A stretch of DNA of 64,000 nt from Hydrogenophaga sp. Root209 (GTDB lineage: Bacteria; Pseudomonadota; Gammaproteobacteria; Burkholderiales; Burkholderiaceae_C): positions 636,744 through 700,743 of the forward strand of contig NZ_LMIE01000029.1 in the NCBI RefSeq assembly GCF_001428625.1. Reading direction: 5' to 3'. A program made the position numbers and the translations under genes. Under the pieces are notes generated by a model. It ran no database searches and was not told where the DNA came from. It was given only the letters and a program-made list of their open reading frames with translations. Positions 1 to 8,666 of the stretch are shown piece by piece. Positions within the stretch are counted from its first letter, which is position 1. Each line of letters begins with the position of its first letter.

Positions 1-483
1 CTTGCGCCGCACCTCGTCCCAGCTGTGGTCCGCGTTCACCAGCTCCACGCGCACGCCGGCGCTGCGCAGTTGGTCGATCACCACCGGCGGGCCAGCGTCG
101 GTGCCGGCGATCAGCGCGTCGGGCCGCAGCGCGAGCAGGCCTTCGGCCGAGAGCTGGCGCATGTAGCCCACCTTGGGCGTGGCCTGCGCCGCAACGGGGT
201 AGAGACTGGTGGTGTCGGTGCCCACCAGCTGGTCTTGCGCGCCCAGCGCGTAGACCACCTCGGTGATGCCGCCACCCACGGTGACCAGGCGGGGCAGCGC
301 TGTGCGCTCAGCGACGGGATCGGTGCTGCCCGGGCGGTTCGCAGCCGCAGGCGCAGCCATCAACAGCGACGGCCATCCAGCGGTTGCCGCTGCCGAGCCA
401 GCCAGCGCGGCGCTCGAGAAGGCGCGCAGCGCGCGTCTGCGCGAGGTGTTCGCGGATGGAGAGAGTGGCGGCAAGGGTTTCAT
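1..483 (-). CDS. hmuT: Hemin ABC transporter substrate-binding protein, 3' part outside window
   Basis: The first 161 codons are visible and the gene runs off the left edge. It encodes a periplasmic haem-binding protein that would feed an HmuUV importer lying to the left. The N-terminus is an export signal with SRRRALRAF followed by an Ala-rich core ending near AAPAAA, which could be Tat or Sec. The mature part starts with RLVTVGGGITEVVYALG and continues with LVGTDTTSLYP, typical of the HmuT/BtuF-like binding-protein family. It lies 30 bp downstream of hmuS on the same strand, so receptor, hmuS and hmuT form one operon. The ATG at 481-483 is the first good start after the hmuS stop. Confidence 0.9.
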   Translation of the reverse strand, partial: MKPLPPLSPSANTSRRRALRAFSSAALAGSAAATAGWPSLLMAAPAAANRPGSTDPVAERTALPRLVTVGGGITEVVYALGAQDQLVGTDTTSLYPVAAQATPKVGYMRQLSAEGLLALRPDALIAGTDAGPPVVIDQLRSAGVRVELVNADHSWDEVRRK

Positions 484-513
484 GGTGTCGGGTGCGGTTG
501 GTGGAGGCGGGTG

Positions 514-1599
514 TCATGCGGCCACCGGATCGTGCGGCTGGCCCGTGGCCTGCAGGTGGCTCACGATGTGGCGCCACGCGGCGAGTTCGCTCTGGCCGGG
601 CTTGCGCGCACCGAAAAACATGGCCATGAGTTCGCCCTGGGCATCGAAGGCTTCCACCGAGGTCACCACACCGTCGCTGGTGGGCTTCTCGACCACCCAC
701 ACGTCCTGGATCAGGTCTTCGCGCAGGTGCAGGTTGAAGCCGGGGTCGAGCACGTTGAGCCAGGTCTTGCCTTGCGTTTCCATGGGCTCGATGCGCAGGA
801 CCGCTCCGGTGTGGATCTGGATGCAGCCCGGGCTGCCGACGAACACCATGATGGGTGTGCCGTCGAAGGCGGCCTCCATGAGCAGGCCGCGCACCGCGCC
901 GGTCTGCACGCGGTGCGTGTAGCGCCCTTCAACCAGGTGAAAACCTTGCTGGCGCTCGATACCGAACTGTTTGAGCAGCGGAAAGAACTGATGCGTGTCG
1001 GTCATCGCGCCCCACGCGGCGGCGAACGCGGCCGCATCGGGCGCCGGCTGGGGCGCGGCCACGGCGGGCGCGGTGCGCGGCACGAAATCGCGCGCGGGCT
1101 GCGTGCCGGTGTGCTGCGCAATGACCTGCAGCCAGGCGGCCAGATCGGTCTGCTCGCGCACGAAGATCTTGTGCACCGCCACGCCGTGGCGATCGAAGAA
1201 CTGCAGGCTGGGCGGTGCGGTGCCCGGGCCAGACTTCAGCGCCTCGGTGACCGCGAAGCCCGCATGCCACTGGTGGAAGAACAGGCGCAGGTCGATGTGT
1301 TCGCCCAGCGCCAGGCCCACGTGGCCACTGGCCGAGACCTTCTGGTACACGCCGGTCTTCTCGTGCACCACGGTCTCGTTGCGCGTGAGCGCCATCAGCG
1401 GCCCACACGCTTCGAGCGACTGCAGGAGGCCCAGCCAGTCGGGCTTGAGCGCGGCGGCGTGCAGGGGCGCGTTGACAGCGCCCTGGTGCGCGGCGATGGC
1501 AGCGCCCTCGCTCACGCCGATGGCTTCGGCCGCCTCCCGGGCGCGCAACCCCCTGCTGCGTGCGGTCTGAAATGCGGTTCGGATGTCCTGGATGCTCAT
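514..1599 (-). CDS. hmuS: Hemin-degrading factor HmuS/HemS
   Basis: 361 residues, the normal length for the HemS/HmuS/ChuS family of cytoplasmic proteins that receive imported haem and sequester or degrade it. The protein has the two repeated halves of the family: a first half starting near IRTAFQTARSRGLRAREAAEA and a second near AFAAAWGAMTDTHQFFPLL, each with the W-rich and FF-x-H-W type segments. It is the middle gene of the haem cluster, 31 bp downstream of the TonB receptor, and should share its iron control. Assignment rests on whole-length resemblance and context. Confidence 0.92.
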   Translation of the reverse strand: MSIQDIRTAFQTARSRGLRAREAAEAIGVSEGAAIAAHQGAVNAPLHAAALKPDWLGLLQSLEACGPLMALTRNETVVHEKTGVYQKVSASGHVGLALGEHIDLRLFFHQWHAGFAVTEALKSGPGTAPPSLQFFDRHGVAVHKIFVREQTDLAAWLQVIAQHTGTQPARDFVPRTAPAVAAPQPAPDAAAFAAAWGAMTDTHQFFPLLKQFGIERQQGFHLVEGRYTHRVQTGAVRGLLMEAAFDGTPIMVFVGSPGCIQIHTGAVLRIEPMETQGKTWLNVLDPGFNLHLREDLIQDVWVVEKPTSDGVVTSVEAFDAQGELMAMFFGARKPGQSELAAWRHIVSHLQATGQPHDPVAA

Positions 1600-1630
1600 G
1601 GTGGTGTCCTCGTGAGGTGGGGAAGGGGTG

Positions 1631-3916
1631 TCAGAAGGTCGTGACCAGTGCCACCGACAAGCTGCGACCGGGTGCGGTGTAGCTGTCGAGCGCGATGTCG
1701 CTGGCGGCGATGCCGCGTACGTTGGTCCACTCCCAGTACTTGCGGTCGGTCAGGTTGTGGACCGCGGCGCTCAGGCGCGTGGCCGGGCTGATCTGCCAGC
1801 TCGCGCGCAGATCCAGCGTGGTGTGGGCCGGCGTGGCGAACTGGTTGGCGGTGCCCGTGGTGTCGATGTCGCTGGCCGCCTTCTTCGCGCTGTGCGCCAG
1901 CGAAGCACCCACCGACCAGTCGCCCATGCGGTGATCCACGCCCAGCACCAGCTTGGCGGGGTTGACCGAGTTCAACGGCAGCCCACGCGCCGTGTCGGTA
2001 CCCGTGGTCTGCCCGTAGGCCGCGCGCAGCGTGGTGCTGGCGGTGAGGCGGGCCGAGCCCTTGAGTTCAAAACCGCGCAGGGTGACCGCCTGGCGGTTGA
2101 CCGACTGGAACTGAATCCTCGGCGTGGTCTGCACCGTCACCAGGTCTTCGATGAAGTCCTTGTAGCGCCCGGTGAAGGCCACCGCCTCCCAGTCAAAACC
2201 ACCCACCAGGCCGCGCGTGCCCAGCTCCAGCGTGCGGCTCTTCTCCGGGCGCAGGTTGGGGTTGGGGATGGTCTCGTAGTTGCCGAACGGGTTCTGGAAG
2301 AAGTTGTTCAGCTGCAGCGGGTTGGGCGACTTGAAGCCCGCGGCCAGGTTGCCGAACAGGCTCCATTGATCGCTGCCGCGAAAGATCACGCCCAGCTTGG
2401 GTGTGACCGCATCGCTGGACAGCGAGGCCGGCTGCAGCGGATAGAGCGCGCTGGTGCGCGCGTCCAGCGACACGCGGTCGTAGCGCAAGGCCGGGATCAC
2501 GCTCCAGCGGCCGCTGGCGAACTCGCTCTGCACGAACAGCGCCGAGGTGGTCTCCACCGTTTCGGGGAAGCGCTGCAGCGGGTAGGACTCATACACCGGG
2601 CCGTTGACGCCGGTGACCAGGTTGTCCAGGCTGGCGCGCGAGAGGTCAACGCCGTACACCAGCTTTTGCGACCAGTCGCCCCCCAGCGGACGCAGTTTTT
2701 CGGCCTGCAACACGGCTTGCACGATGCGCTCGCTGTAGGTCACGTCGCGCACCCGGTTGCGGGTGGCCGCGGGCTGAAGCGGACGGAACTCGTGCGTGGT
2801 CTCCCGGGATTCGGAGGACTGCAGCCCCACCATGGCGCGGATGTCGTCGGCCCAGGCCGAGACCACCGGGAAACGGCCGTCCCAGCTCACCCGGGTGCGC
2901 GTCATGTCGGAGGTGCCGTCCAGGTCGCCCACATGGGTGGGCGCCGAGACGACGGGCGCGCGACCGGTGTAGGCCTCGACCTCGCTGCTCTTGTCCACGT
3001 GCTCGGCGGTGAACACGTGGCGCTGGCCGCCGCCCGGCGTGAACACCAGCTTGCCCATGAGCGAGGTGTTCTTGTCCTTCTGCGGATTGGGCGCAGTGCG
3101 GGTGCTGTTGAGCGCGAAGTTGCTGCCCTGGTTGTCCAGTGCCTCGCTGCGCCCCATCTGCACGCTGCCCAGCCACTGCAGGCTGTCGCTGGCCACACCG
3201 GCCAGGGTGAGCCCGAGGCGGCGCGTGTCGTCCTGCCCGTCGTAGCTCAGACCGACGCGCCCGCCCAGCGTCTGCCCCGGCTTGAGCAGATCCTTGGGCT
3301 CGGTGGTGAGCATCGCGACCATGCCGGCCAGGCCATCTGAGCCATACAGGGCCGAGCTCGCGCCGCGCAAGATTTCCACGCGCGAGATCAGGCCGAGGTC
3401 GTAGTAATCGCGACCGAAGGCCGCCGGGCCGAAGACGCCGCTGCTGAGTTCGCGCGGCACGCGGATGCCGTCGATGGTGAGCAGCACGCGGTTGCCCTCC
3501 AGCCCGCGGATGTTGAAACCCGCGTTGCCGTCGCGCCCGACGTTGCCGGTGACACCGCCGAAACGCACCGGTGCGCGCTTCACACTCACGTTGGGCAGTT
3601 CCTGCACCAGATCGCGGATGTTCTGCACCCGAGCCGGGTCCAGGTCTTCACCATCGAGCACGTCGATGGCGGCGGGCACTTCGTCCAGCACGCGCTCGCT
3701 GCGCGCGCCACTGATCACGACCTCGCGCAAGGCGCTGGTGTGGCCGGCTTGTGCGACGGTGGTGGTAACGGCATCGGCCGCACCTTGCGCCTGTGCGGGC
3801 CCGGCCATGAGGACGGCGCAGGCCACGGCGAGCGGGCTGAAGGCAAACGGAGAAACGGGAACGGCGAAGCGGGGAACGGCAAAGCGGGTGAGGGTCACGA
3901 CGGCACCTGGATCCAA
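1631..3916 (-). CDS. TonB-dependent haem/hemoglobin receptor
   Basis: 761 residues. A signal peptide ends near GPAQAQ. A plug domain follows (about 65-190, with VISGARSERVLDEVP and NIRDLVQELPNVSV), then a 22-strand-type barrel. The NPNL motif of haem receptors is present near residue 551, and the usual FRAP appears as FKSP just before it. The C-terminus ends in Phe, as expected for outer-membrane insertion. It imports haem or hemoprotein-derived haem using TonB energy. It is the first gene of a receptor-hmuS-hmuT operon behind a Fur-like site at 3995-4013. The first ATG gives a slightly long leader, so a start a few codons later is possible. HmuR/HemR is the likely equivalent. Confidence 0.9.
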   Translation of the reverse strand: MDPGAVVTLTRFAVPRFAVPVSPFAFSPLAVACAVLMAGPAQAQGAADAVTTTVAQAGHTSALREVVISGARSERVLDEVPAAIDVLDGEDLDPARVQNIRDLVQELPNVSVKRAPVRFGGVTGNVGRDGNAGFNIRGLEGNRVLLTIDGIRVPRELSSGVFGPAAFGRDYYDLGLISRVEILRGASSALYGSDGLAGMVAMLTTEPKDLLKPGQTLGGRVGLSYDGQDDTRRLGLTLAGVASDSLQWLGSVQMGRSEALDNQGSNFALNSTRTAPNPQKDKNTSLMGKLVFTPGGGQRHVFTAEHVDKSSEVEAYTGRAPVVSAPTHVGDLDGTSDMTRTRVSWDGRFPVVSAWADDIRAMVGLQSSESRETTHEFRPLQPAATRNRVRDVTYSERIVQAVLQAEKLRPLGGDWSQKLVYGVDLSRASLDNLVTGVNGPVYESYPLQRFPETVETTSALFVQSEFASGRWSVIPALRYDRVSLDARTSALYPLQPASLSSDAVTPKLGVIFRGSDQWSLFGNLAAGFKSPNPLQLNNFFQNPFGNYETIPNPNLRPEKSRTLELGTRGLVGGFDWEAVAFTGRYKDFIEDLVTVQTTPRIQFQSVNRQAVTLRGFELKGSARLTASTTLRAAYGQTTGTDTARGLPLNSVNPAKLVLGVDHRMGDWSVGASLAHSAKKAASDIDTTGTANQFATPAHTTLDLRASWQISPATRLSAAVHNLTDRKYWEWTNVRGIAASDIALDSYTAPGRSLSVALVTTF

Positions 3917-3994
3917 GGGTTGGAGGACAAGGCTGGCGTCACGACCGCGGGTGCTGTGCCCGGATGCTGGCTGGCTGAGAACCTCGGATCATAT

Positions 3995-4013
3995 ACGAAC
4001 GATTCTCATTTGC
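3995..4013 (-). promoter_or_regulatory. Fur-box-like operator of the haem operon
   Basis: Read on the minus strand the site is GCAAATGAGAATCGTTCGT, matching 12 of 19 positions of the GATAATGATAATCATTATC Fur consensus including the AATGA-AAT core. It lies about 80 bp upstream of the receptor start. Iron repression through Fur is inferred. Confidence 0.65.
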
Positions 4014-4120
4014 AAAGCAGTTCGGCTCCACACGCCCACCCGCCATGGCGCTGCGCCCCCGGTGGCCCATCGCGGTCCATCTACAATTCGCGCCCCCTTC
4101 CCTCCCCCGAACCCCGACCC

Positions 4121-4945
4121 ATGCACATCACCGTCAACCCGGACCTCAAAGCCTACATAGACCCCCTGACGCCGGACGAATTCGAGGCGCTGGAGCGCAG
4201 CATCCTGAGCGAGGGCTGCCGCGACGCGCTGGTGCTGTGGGGTGACGTGCTGATCGACGGACACAACCGCTACGGCATCTGCCAGCAACACGGCCTGCCG
4301 TTTCAGACGGTGCAGAACACCCACTTCCAGTCGATGGAAGACGTGCACCTGTGGATGATCGACCAGCACCTGGGGCGGCGCAGCGTCTCGGACTTCCAGC
4401 GCGGCGTGCTGGCTTTGCGCAAGCGCGAAATCATGGCCGAGCGGCGCTCGCGCTTTCTGGCCTCGGCCCCGGCGCCCGACGACGTGGCGGCCGATGAGAC
4501 AAGCCCACTCCCGCCGCCGGACAACCCGGTGGCGCCGGCGCCCAAGCCGCTGCACAGCCGCGAAGACATTGCCAAGGCCGCGCGGTTGAGCAGCAGCCAG
4601 GTGGTGCAGATCGAGAAGATCCAGAAGCAGGCCACGCCCGAGCTGGTGGAGGCGCTCAAGGCCGGCACCATTTCACTCAACGCCGCGGCCGCCGTGGCCG
4701 GCCTGCCGGTGGACGAGCAGAAGGCCGCCGCCCTGGCCGGCAAGGACGAACTCAAGCTGGCGGCCAAACGCGCGCGCGAATCGCGCCGCAAACCACCCGA
4801 AGCAGGCGACGAAGCACCCACGTCTTCACCCTCCGATGAACTCGCGGCCCTGCGCCTGAAGGTGGCTGAGCTGCAGGCAGACAACACCGCGCTGCGCGCA
4901 GAAGTGGCTGCGCTGCGCCTGCAGCTGGACGCGCAATCCGCCTGA
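4121..4945 (+). CDS. ParB-like (plasmid replication/partition-related) protein
   Basis: 274 residues. The N-terminal 100 residues look like a ParB/Srx fold: the segment around ALVLWGDVLIDGHNRYGIC resembles the ParB nuclease-like core. A middle helix-turn-helix-like part follows (EDIAKAARLSSSQVVQIEKI, then ALKAGTISLNAAAAVAG), and the C-terminus is coiled coil (ELAALRLKVAELQADNTAL). No ParA partner is adjacent, so it is an orphan whose role is probably DNA binding or regulation rather than partition. A -10-like TACAAT lies at 4082-4087. The ATG at 4121 is preferred because upstream in-frame codons overlap the Fur region and the opposite gene. Confidence 0.75.
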   Translation: MHITVNPDLKAYIDPLTPDEFEALERSILSEGCRDALVLWGDVLIDGHNRYGICQQHGLPFQTVQNTHFQSMEDVHLWMIDQHLGRRSVSDFQRGVLALRKREIMAERRSRFLASAPAPDDVAADETSPLPPPDNPVAPAPKPLHSREDIAKAARLSSSQVVQIEKIQKQATPELVEALKAGTISLNAAAAVAGLPVDEQKAAALAGKDELKLAAKRARESRRKPPEAGDEAPTSSPSDELAALRLKVAELQADNTALRAEVAALRLQLDAQSA

Positions 4946-5006
4946 GCGGGGCCGCGGACACTCGTAAGCTTGCAGCCAAGGAGGTGGCCGACGATCTGGC
5001 CTCAAC

Positions 5007-7691
5007 ATGCCTGCAAACCAAGCTGATCTGGCCGAGCCCGGTGCGGCACCCGAAACCGAGGTGCCCGCCCCTGCGGCCGACACCGAATCGGGTCTCTCAG
5101 CAGACCAGGCCGCCCACCGCCTGGCCGAAGACGGCCCCAACGCCCTGCCCGGCGGCCAGCGCCGCTCCTTGCTGTCGATCGCCGTGGCAACCGTGCGCGA
5201 GCCGATGTTCCTTTTGCTGCTTGGGGCGGGAACCCTCTACCTCGTCTTCGGTGACCTGCAGGAGGCTTTGACGCTCTTCGGGTTCGTGGTCGTCACCCTG
5301 GGGCTCACCCTGTACCAGGAGGGCAAGACAGAGCGCGCCATCGAAGCTCTGCGCGACCTCACGAGTCCGCGCGCGCTGGTCATCCGAGACGGCCAACCTC
5401 AACGCATCGCCGGGCGCGATGTGGTGCGCGGCGACCTGCTCAAGCTGAGCGAGGGTGACCGTGTGCCGGCCGATGCCCTGCTGGTTTCTGCCGACGGCGT
5501 GCGGGCCGATGAATCGCTGCTGACGGGCGAGGCTGTTCCGGTGGGCAAACGGGTGGCGCAGCCCGATGAACTGGCTGTCGCGCAGAAGCCTTCCAACACC
5601 GCGCGCGTCGTACCTGGCGGCGACGATCTGCCTGTGGTCTACGCGGGCACGCTGATCGTGCAGGGCAACGCGCTGGCGCGTGTGACAGCCACAGGCGCGC
5701 GAAGCGAGATCGGCCGCATCGGTACCTCGTTGGGCACAGTGGAGAACGAACGTTCTCCACTGCAGAAGCAGACCACCCGGCTCGTGCGCAACCTGGCCTT
5801 GCTGGCGCTGGCGCTCAGCCTGTTGCTGGTGCTGGTTCACGGGCTGATCAAGGGCGACTGGCTGCAGGCGCTGCTGGCTGGCATCGCCCTGGCCATGGCT
5901 CTGCTGCCCGAGGAATACCCGGTGGTGCTGACGGTGTTTCCGGCGCTCGGCGCTCGCCGACTGTCCAGGGAAGGCGTGCTCACCCGGCGCATCAACGCCA
6001 TCGAGACGCTGGGCGCCACCACGGTGCTGTGCAGCGACAAGACGGGCACGCTGACCGAGAACCGCATGACGGTGACGCACCTGGTTGCCGGCGGTGTCGA
6101 TCTCACCGAGAGCCTCGCGCTGGATTCGCTGACCAAAGACAAGTCGACCGAAGGCCCGTTGCCCGAGGCCTTTCACGCCCTGGTGGAGCTGGTGATCCTG
6201 GCCAGCGTGGTCGACCCCTTCGACCCGATGGAGAAGGCCTTCCACCAACTCGGCGAGCGCTTCCTCGCCGACACCGAACACCTGCACCACGACTGGCGTC
6301 TGGTGCATACCTATGCGCTCAGTCCCGCACTGCGAGCGATGTCGCATGTGTGGGCAGCGCCAGCTGACGGTGTTCAGACCGTGGCGGCCAAGGGCGCGCC
6401 CGAGGCGGTGATGGACCTGTGCCATCTCGACGATGCGCAGAGGTCCCGCGTCGGTAGCGCGGTCGAGGAGTTGGCGGCCCAGGGACTGCGCGTGCTGGCG
6501 GTCGCGCGCGGATCGATCGCGGGGCAGGACTGGCCGGCAGACGAGCACGGTTTCGATTTCGAGTTCGTCGGGCTGCTCGGCCTGGCCGACCCGGTGCGCG
6601 CAGAAGTGCCTGCCGCCGTGGCCGAATGCCGTGCCGCCGGTATCCGTGTGGTCATGATCACGGGCGACTACCCGGCCACGGCGCGAGCGATCGCCCATCA
6701 GGCCGGACTTGCCGAGCGCGACGGTGATGTATTGACCGGCGACGAGATCGCAGCGCTGGGCGACGAAGAACTGCGCGAACGCATGGCCACCGTCACCGTC
6801 TGTGCCCGAATCGCTCCCGAGCAGAAACTGCGCATTGTCCAGGCGCTGAAGGCCCGGGGCGAGATCGTGGCGATGACGGGTGACGGCGTGAACGACGCCC
6901 CGGCTCTGCGCGCGGCGCACGTGGGTGTGGCCATGGGCAGGCGCGGCACCGACGTGGCCCGCGAGTCGGCTTCGCTGGTGCTGATCGACGACAACTTCGC
7001 AGCCATCGTCGCCGCGGTGCGTCTGGGTCGCAGGATCTTCGACAACCTGCGCAAGGCCATGTCATACATCCTCGCGGTTCACGTTCCCATCGCCGGCATG
7101 GCGATGCTGCCGGTGATGTTGGGTTGGCCGGCCTTGCTGTTCCCGATGCACATCGCCTTGCTCGAACTCATCATCGACCCGGCGTGCTCGATCGCTTTCG
7201 AGAACGAGCCTGCGGAAAGCGACGTGATGCAGCGCCCCCCGCGTGACGCCGCCGCGCACCTGTTTGGCGGCGCCACCCTGGGCCTGGCGCTGGTTCAGGG
7301 TCTGGGCGTGCTGGCCGTCGTCATGGCCGCATTCGCATGGGCCAGTGCGCGCATCCCCGAGCCCGAGGCCCGGGCCTTTGCGTTTGCCACCCTGGTCGTG
7401 GGCAACCTGACCCTGATCCTCTCCAACCGTTCGGCCACCCGCTCGCTGTGGGCAACGCTGCGCACGCCGAACTGGACGCTGTGGGGGGTGCTGGGTCTGG
7501 CCAGCGCGCTGTTGCTGGCTGCGCTCTACGTCCCCTGGGCTGTCGGGGTGCTGCGATTCGCGCCTCTGCCGGCCCACGAGCTGGCCGCCGCCTGCGCTCT
7601 GGGCTTGCTGAGCGTGCTGTGGTTCGAAGGCATCAAGTGGGCCCGCCGAAGATCAGGCACTGTTTCAGCTCGTGTGGCACGCAAGGTTTGA
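5007..7691 (+). CDS. Cation-transporting P-type ATPase
   Basis: 894 residues, an inner-membrane ion pump of the P2 (SERCA/PMCA-like) architecture. Visible landmarks are the TGEAVPV actuator motif at 173, an M4 motif PEEYPVV at 301, the phosphorylation motif DKTGTLT with Asp344, and GDGVND at 625-630. About ten membrane segments are arranged in the usual 2+2+6 order. The M4 motif has Glu-Glu-Tyr where Ca pumps have PEGLP, so the ion cannot be assigned. There are no N-terminal CxxC metal-binding repeats, which argues against a heavy-metal P1B pump. It converges on apbE with a 27 bp overlap. An AAGGAGG Shine-Dalgarno lies about 22 bp before this ATG, so the start is not strongly supported by spacing. 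Confidence 0.88.
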   Translation: MPANQADLAEPGAAPETEVPAPAADTESGLSADQAAHRLAEDGPNALPGGQRRSLLSIAVATVREPMFLLLLGAGTLYLVFGDLQEALTLFGFVVVTLGLTLYQEGKTERAIEALRDLTSPRALVIRDGQPQRIAGRDVVRGDLLKLSEGDRVPADALLVSADGVRADESLLTGEAVPVGKRVAQPDELAVAQKPSNTARVVPGGDDLPVVYAGTLIVQGNALARVTATGARSEIGRIGTSLGTVENERSPLQKQTTRLVRNLALLALALSLLLVLVHGLIKGDWLQALLAGIALAMALLPEEYPVVLTVFPALGARRLSREGVLTRRINAIETLGATTVLCSDKTGTLTENRMTVTHLVAGGVDLTESLALDSLTKDKSTEGPLPEAFHALVELVILASVVDPFDPMEKAFHQLGERFLADTEHLHHDWRLVHTYALSPALRAMSHVWAAPADGVQTVAAKGAPEAVMDLCHLDDAQRSRVGSAVEELAAQGLRVLAVARGSIAGQDWPADEHGFDFEFVGLLGLADPVRAEVPAAVAECRAAGIRVVMITGDYPATARAIAHQAGLAERDGDVLTGDEIAALGDEELRERMATVTVCARIAPEQKLRIVQALKARGEIVAMTGDGVNDAPALRAAHVGVAMGRRGTDVARESASLVLIDDNFAAIVAAVRLGRRIFDNLRKAMSYILAVHVPIAGMAMLPVMLGWPALLFPMHIALLELIIDPACSIAFENEPAESDVMQRPPRDAAAHLFGGATLGLALVQGLGVLAVVMAAFAWASARIPEPEARAFAFATLVVGNLTLILSNRSATRSLWATLRTPNWTLWGVLGLASALLLAALYVPWAVGVLRFAPLPAHELAAACALGLLSVLWFEGIKWARRRSGTVSARVARKV

Positions 7692-8666
7692 TCCCTCTGC
7701 GATCCTGCCGAAACGACCCAGCCCCACCTCCACCAAACCTTCAGCACGGCGAAGCAGGAACAGCACATCCAACCCCATGCGCTGCGCCATGGCCAGACCT
7801 TCATCGGAGCCTGCCACCAGCAAGGCCGTGGCCCAGGCGTCCGCCTGCATGCAGGTTGGCGCCAGCACGGTGACCGATGCCACGGCGTTGTTCACCGGGG
7901 CACCGCGGCGCGCGTCCATGGTGTGTGCGATGCGTGCATCGCCTACCTTGACGTAGCGCCGGTAGTCGCCCGAGGTGGCCACGGCCAGATCCTCCAGTTC
8001 GATGACCCCATACACCGCGCGGCGCCCATCCTCGGGGCGTTCGAGCGCCACAGCCCAGGGCACGCCGCAGGCCTGGCCGCCCACGGCGCGCAGCTCGCCA
8101 TCCAGGGCAGCCAGCGCATGGCGCACACCGTGCTGTCGCAGCACGGTTTCCATGCGATCCACCGCGTAGCCCTTGGCAATGCCGCACAGGTCGAGTTGCA
8201 AGGGCGCACGCTTGCGGGCACGCCCTTTGGGCCCATCCAGCTCCAGGCACCCGTGTGCTGCGCGCGGCATGGACTGGCGAGCGGCCCGGATCGCTTGCGC
8301 GTCCGGCGCATCGCGCACCGCGCCAAACCCCCAGGCATTCACCAGCGCCCCAACACACGGATCGAACGTGCCTGCGCTCAGGCGGTGGACATCGAGCGCA
8401 CAGCCCAGCACCTTCAGAATTTCAGCGGGCAGCTCCAGCCAGTCGTCCACGGGCGCGCGGTTCAGGCGCATGAGGTCGCTGTCCGGTTTCCAGGGCGACA
8501 TCTGCTCGTCTACCTGCTCCACCGCAGCGGCGAGGTCCTGGTGCAGGGCCGCCATGTCCAGGGTGTTGTCGGCGTCGACACTGGCAGACCAGCGCGTGCC
8601 CATGGTCGGGCCGTGCAGCGTGGTGCGCTTGCAGGGCACAGCGGGCTCAGAAGACATCTTCGGCAT
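7665..8666 (-). CDS. apbE: FAD:protein FMN transferase ApbE
   Basis: 333 residues. ApbE attaches FMN covalently to Thr/Ser of exported redox proteins. The family N-terminal motif GPTMGTRWSA is present, and the FAD-binding and Mg-binding parts are seen in LCGIAKGYAVDRM and in the late ATSGDYRRY and HTMDARRG segments. It is the last gene of a four-gene unit (PepSY, DUF2271, reductase, apbE) and overlaps the reductase stop by 20 bp. Its likely substrate is the DUF2271 protein of the same operon, which carries DGVTGAS. No lipoprotein or obvious signal peptide is seen, and the N-terminus may be a few residues shorter (Met4). Confidence 0.9.
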   Translation of the reverse strand: MPKMSSEPAVPCKRTTLHGPTMGTRWSASVDADNTLDMAALHQDLAAAVEQVDEQMSPWKPDSDLMRLNRAPVDDWLELPAEILKVLGCALDVHRLSAGTFDPCVGALVNAWGFGAVRDAPDAQAIRAARQSMPRAAHGCLELDGPKGRARKRAPLQLDLCGIAKGYAVDRMETVLRQHGVRHALAALDGELRAVGGQACGVPWAVALERPEDGRRAVYGVIELEDLAVATSGDYRRYVKVGDARIAHTMDARRGAPVNNAVASVTVLAPTCMQADAWATALLVAGSDEGLAMAQRMGLDVLFLLRRAEGLVEVGLGRFGRIAEGSNLACHTS

